Shown here: piece after piece, positions 7,329-7,378 of the stretch | Layout of the letters: each line of letters opens with the position of its first letter | Position numbering within the stretch: the stretch's first letter is position 1 | Source of the DNA: an uncultured Chromatiales bacterium | GTDB taxonomy: Bacteria > Pseudomonadota > Gammaproteobacteria > Steroidobacterales > GCA-2729495 | Length of the DNA stretch: 7,378 bases | Direction of reading: 5' to 3' | Assembly: GCA_913058165.1 (NCBI GenBank) | Contig: CAJXQV010000059.1 | Location: 1 to 7,378 of the forward strand | Position numbers and translations under genes: made by a program | The notes under the pieces: model-generated | What the model was told of the DNA's origin: nothing | Seen by the model: only the letters and a program-made list of their open reading frames with translations | The model's database searches: none

Positions 7329-7378
7329 CTGTCTCTTATACACATCTGACGCTGCCGACGATCTACTCTGTGTAGATC
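7329..7378. other. Illumina Nextera adapter read-through (not genomic)
   Basis: From 7329 the sequence is the 19-bp transposase mosaic end CTGTCTCTTATACACATCT (7329-7347), then the reverse complement of the Nextera Read 1 tail, GACGCTGCCGACGA (7348-7361), then TCTACTCT (7362-7369), the reverse complement of i5 index 504 (AGAGTAGA), then GTGTAGATC (7370-7378), the beginning of reverse-complemented P5. The order and lengths match the library construct exactly. It is an untrimmed adapter carried into the assembly. In the permease frame it translates to a false tail beginning CLLYTSDAADD, a peptide that recurs in databases as an adapter artefact. Confidence 0.98.

Noticed and set aside
7330..7378. 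Natural C-terminal extension of the permease
   Set aside because: The bases are exact Nextera adapter, index and P5 sequence, so the encoded peptide is an artefact.
1..7378. CRISPR array, tRNA or rRNA gene, insertion sequence, integron or phage genes
   Set aside because: No regularly spaced repeats, cloverleaf, rRNA-like sequence, transposase or integrase frame was seen; apart from the adapter, the window is ordinary chromosomal coding sequence.

Overview
The window looks like chromosomal DNA from a Gammaproteobacterium of moderate GC content. The main evidence is a periplasmic fatty acid cis/trans isomerase (Cti), a family best known from Pseudomonas, Vibrio and related groups. A tripartite RND efflux operon and a DUF2007/zinc-ribbon gene pair fit the same assignment. 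A genus cannot be named from the sequence alone. The window is probably a whole short contig, because its right end is sequencing adapter.

Layout, left to right. Positions 1-552 hold a leftward pair: a DUF2007-type small protein (319-552) whose stop codon overlaps the start of a cysteine-rich zinc-ribbon protein (1-322, cut by the window edge). Positions 553-1004 form a divergent intergenic region with no convincing gene. It contains a compact cluster of direct and inverted repeats at 767-803 and a weak promoter-like element just before cti. Positions 1005-3380 encode Cti, complete, with a CXXCH heme site and a lipoprotein-type signal sequence. After a 154-bp gap come an RND periplasmic adaptor (3535-4905) and, 9 bp after its stop codon, an RND inner-membrane permease (from 4915). 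The permease reads without a stop to 7328, where the genomic sequence ends. The last 50 bases (7329-7378) are Illumina Nextera read-through: mosaic end, Read 1 adapter, an i5 index and the start of P5.

How the genes could work together: Cti converts cis-unsaturated membrane acyl chains to trans ones in situ, an emergency rigidifying response to solvents and heat. RND pumps expel solvents and amphiphilic toxins. Both are established parts of organic-solvent tolerance in Pseudomonas putida, so their adjacency on one strand suggests an envelope-stress locus. Co-regulation is inference. I see no TolC-like outer-membrane channel and no regulator gene in the window.

I do not see a previously undescribed system here. 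The most solid non-routine observations are the adapter artefact that fakes the permease C-terminus, the lipoprotein-type N-terminus of Cti, and the cti/RND adjacency.
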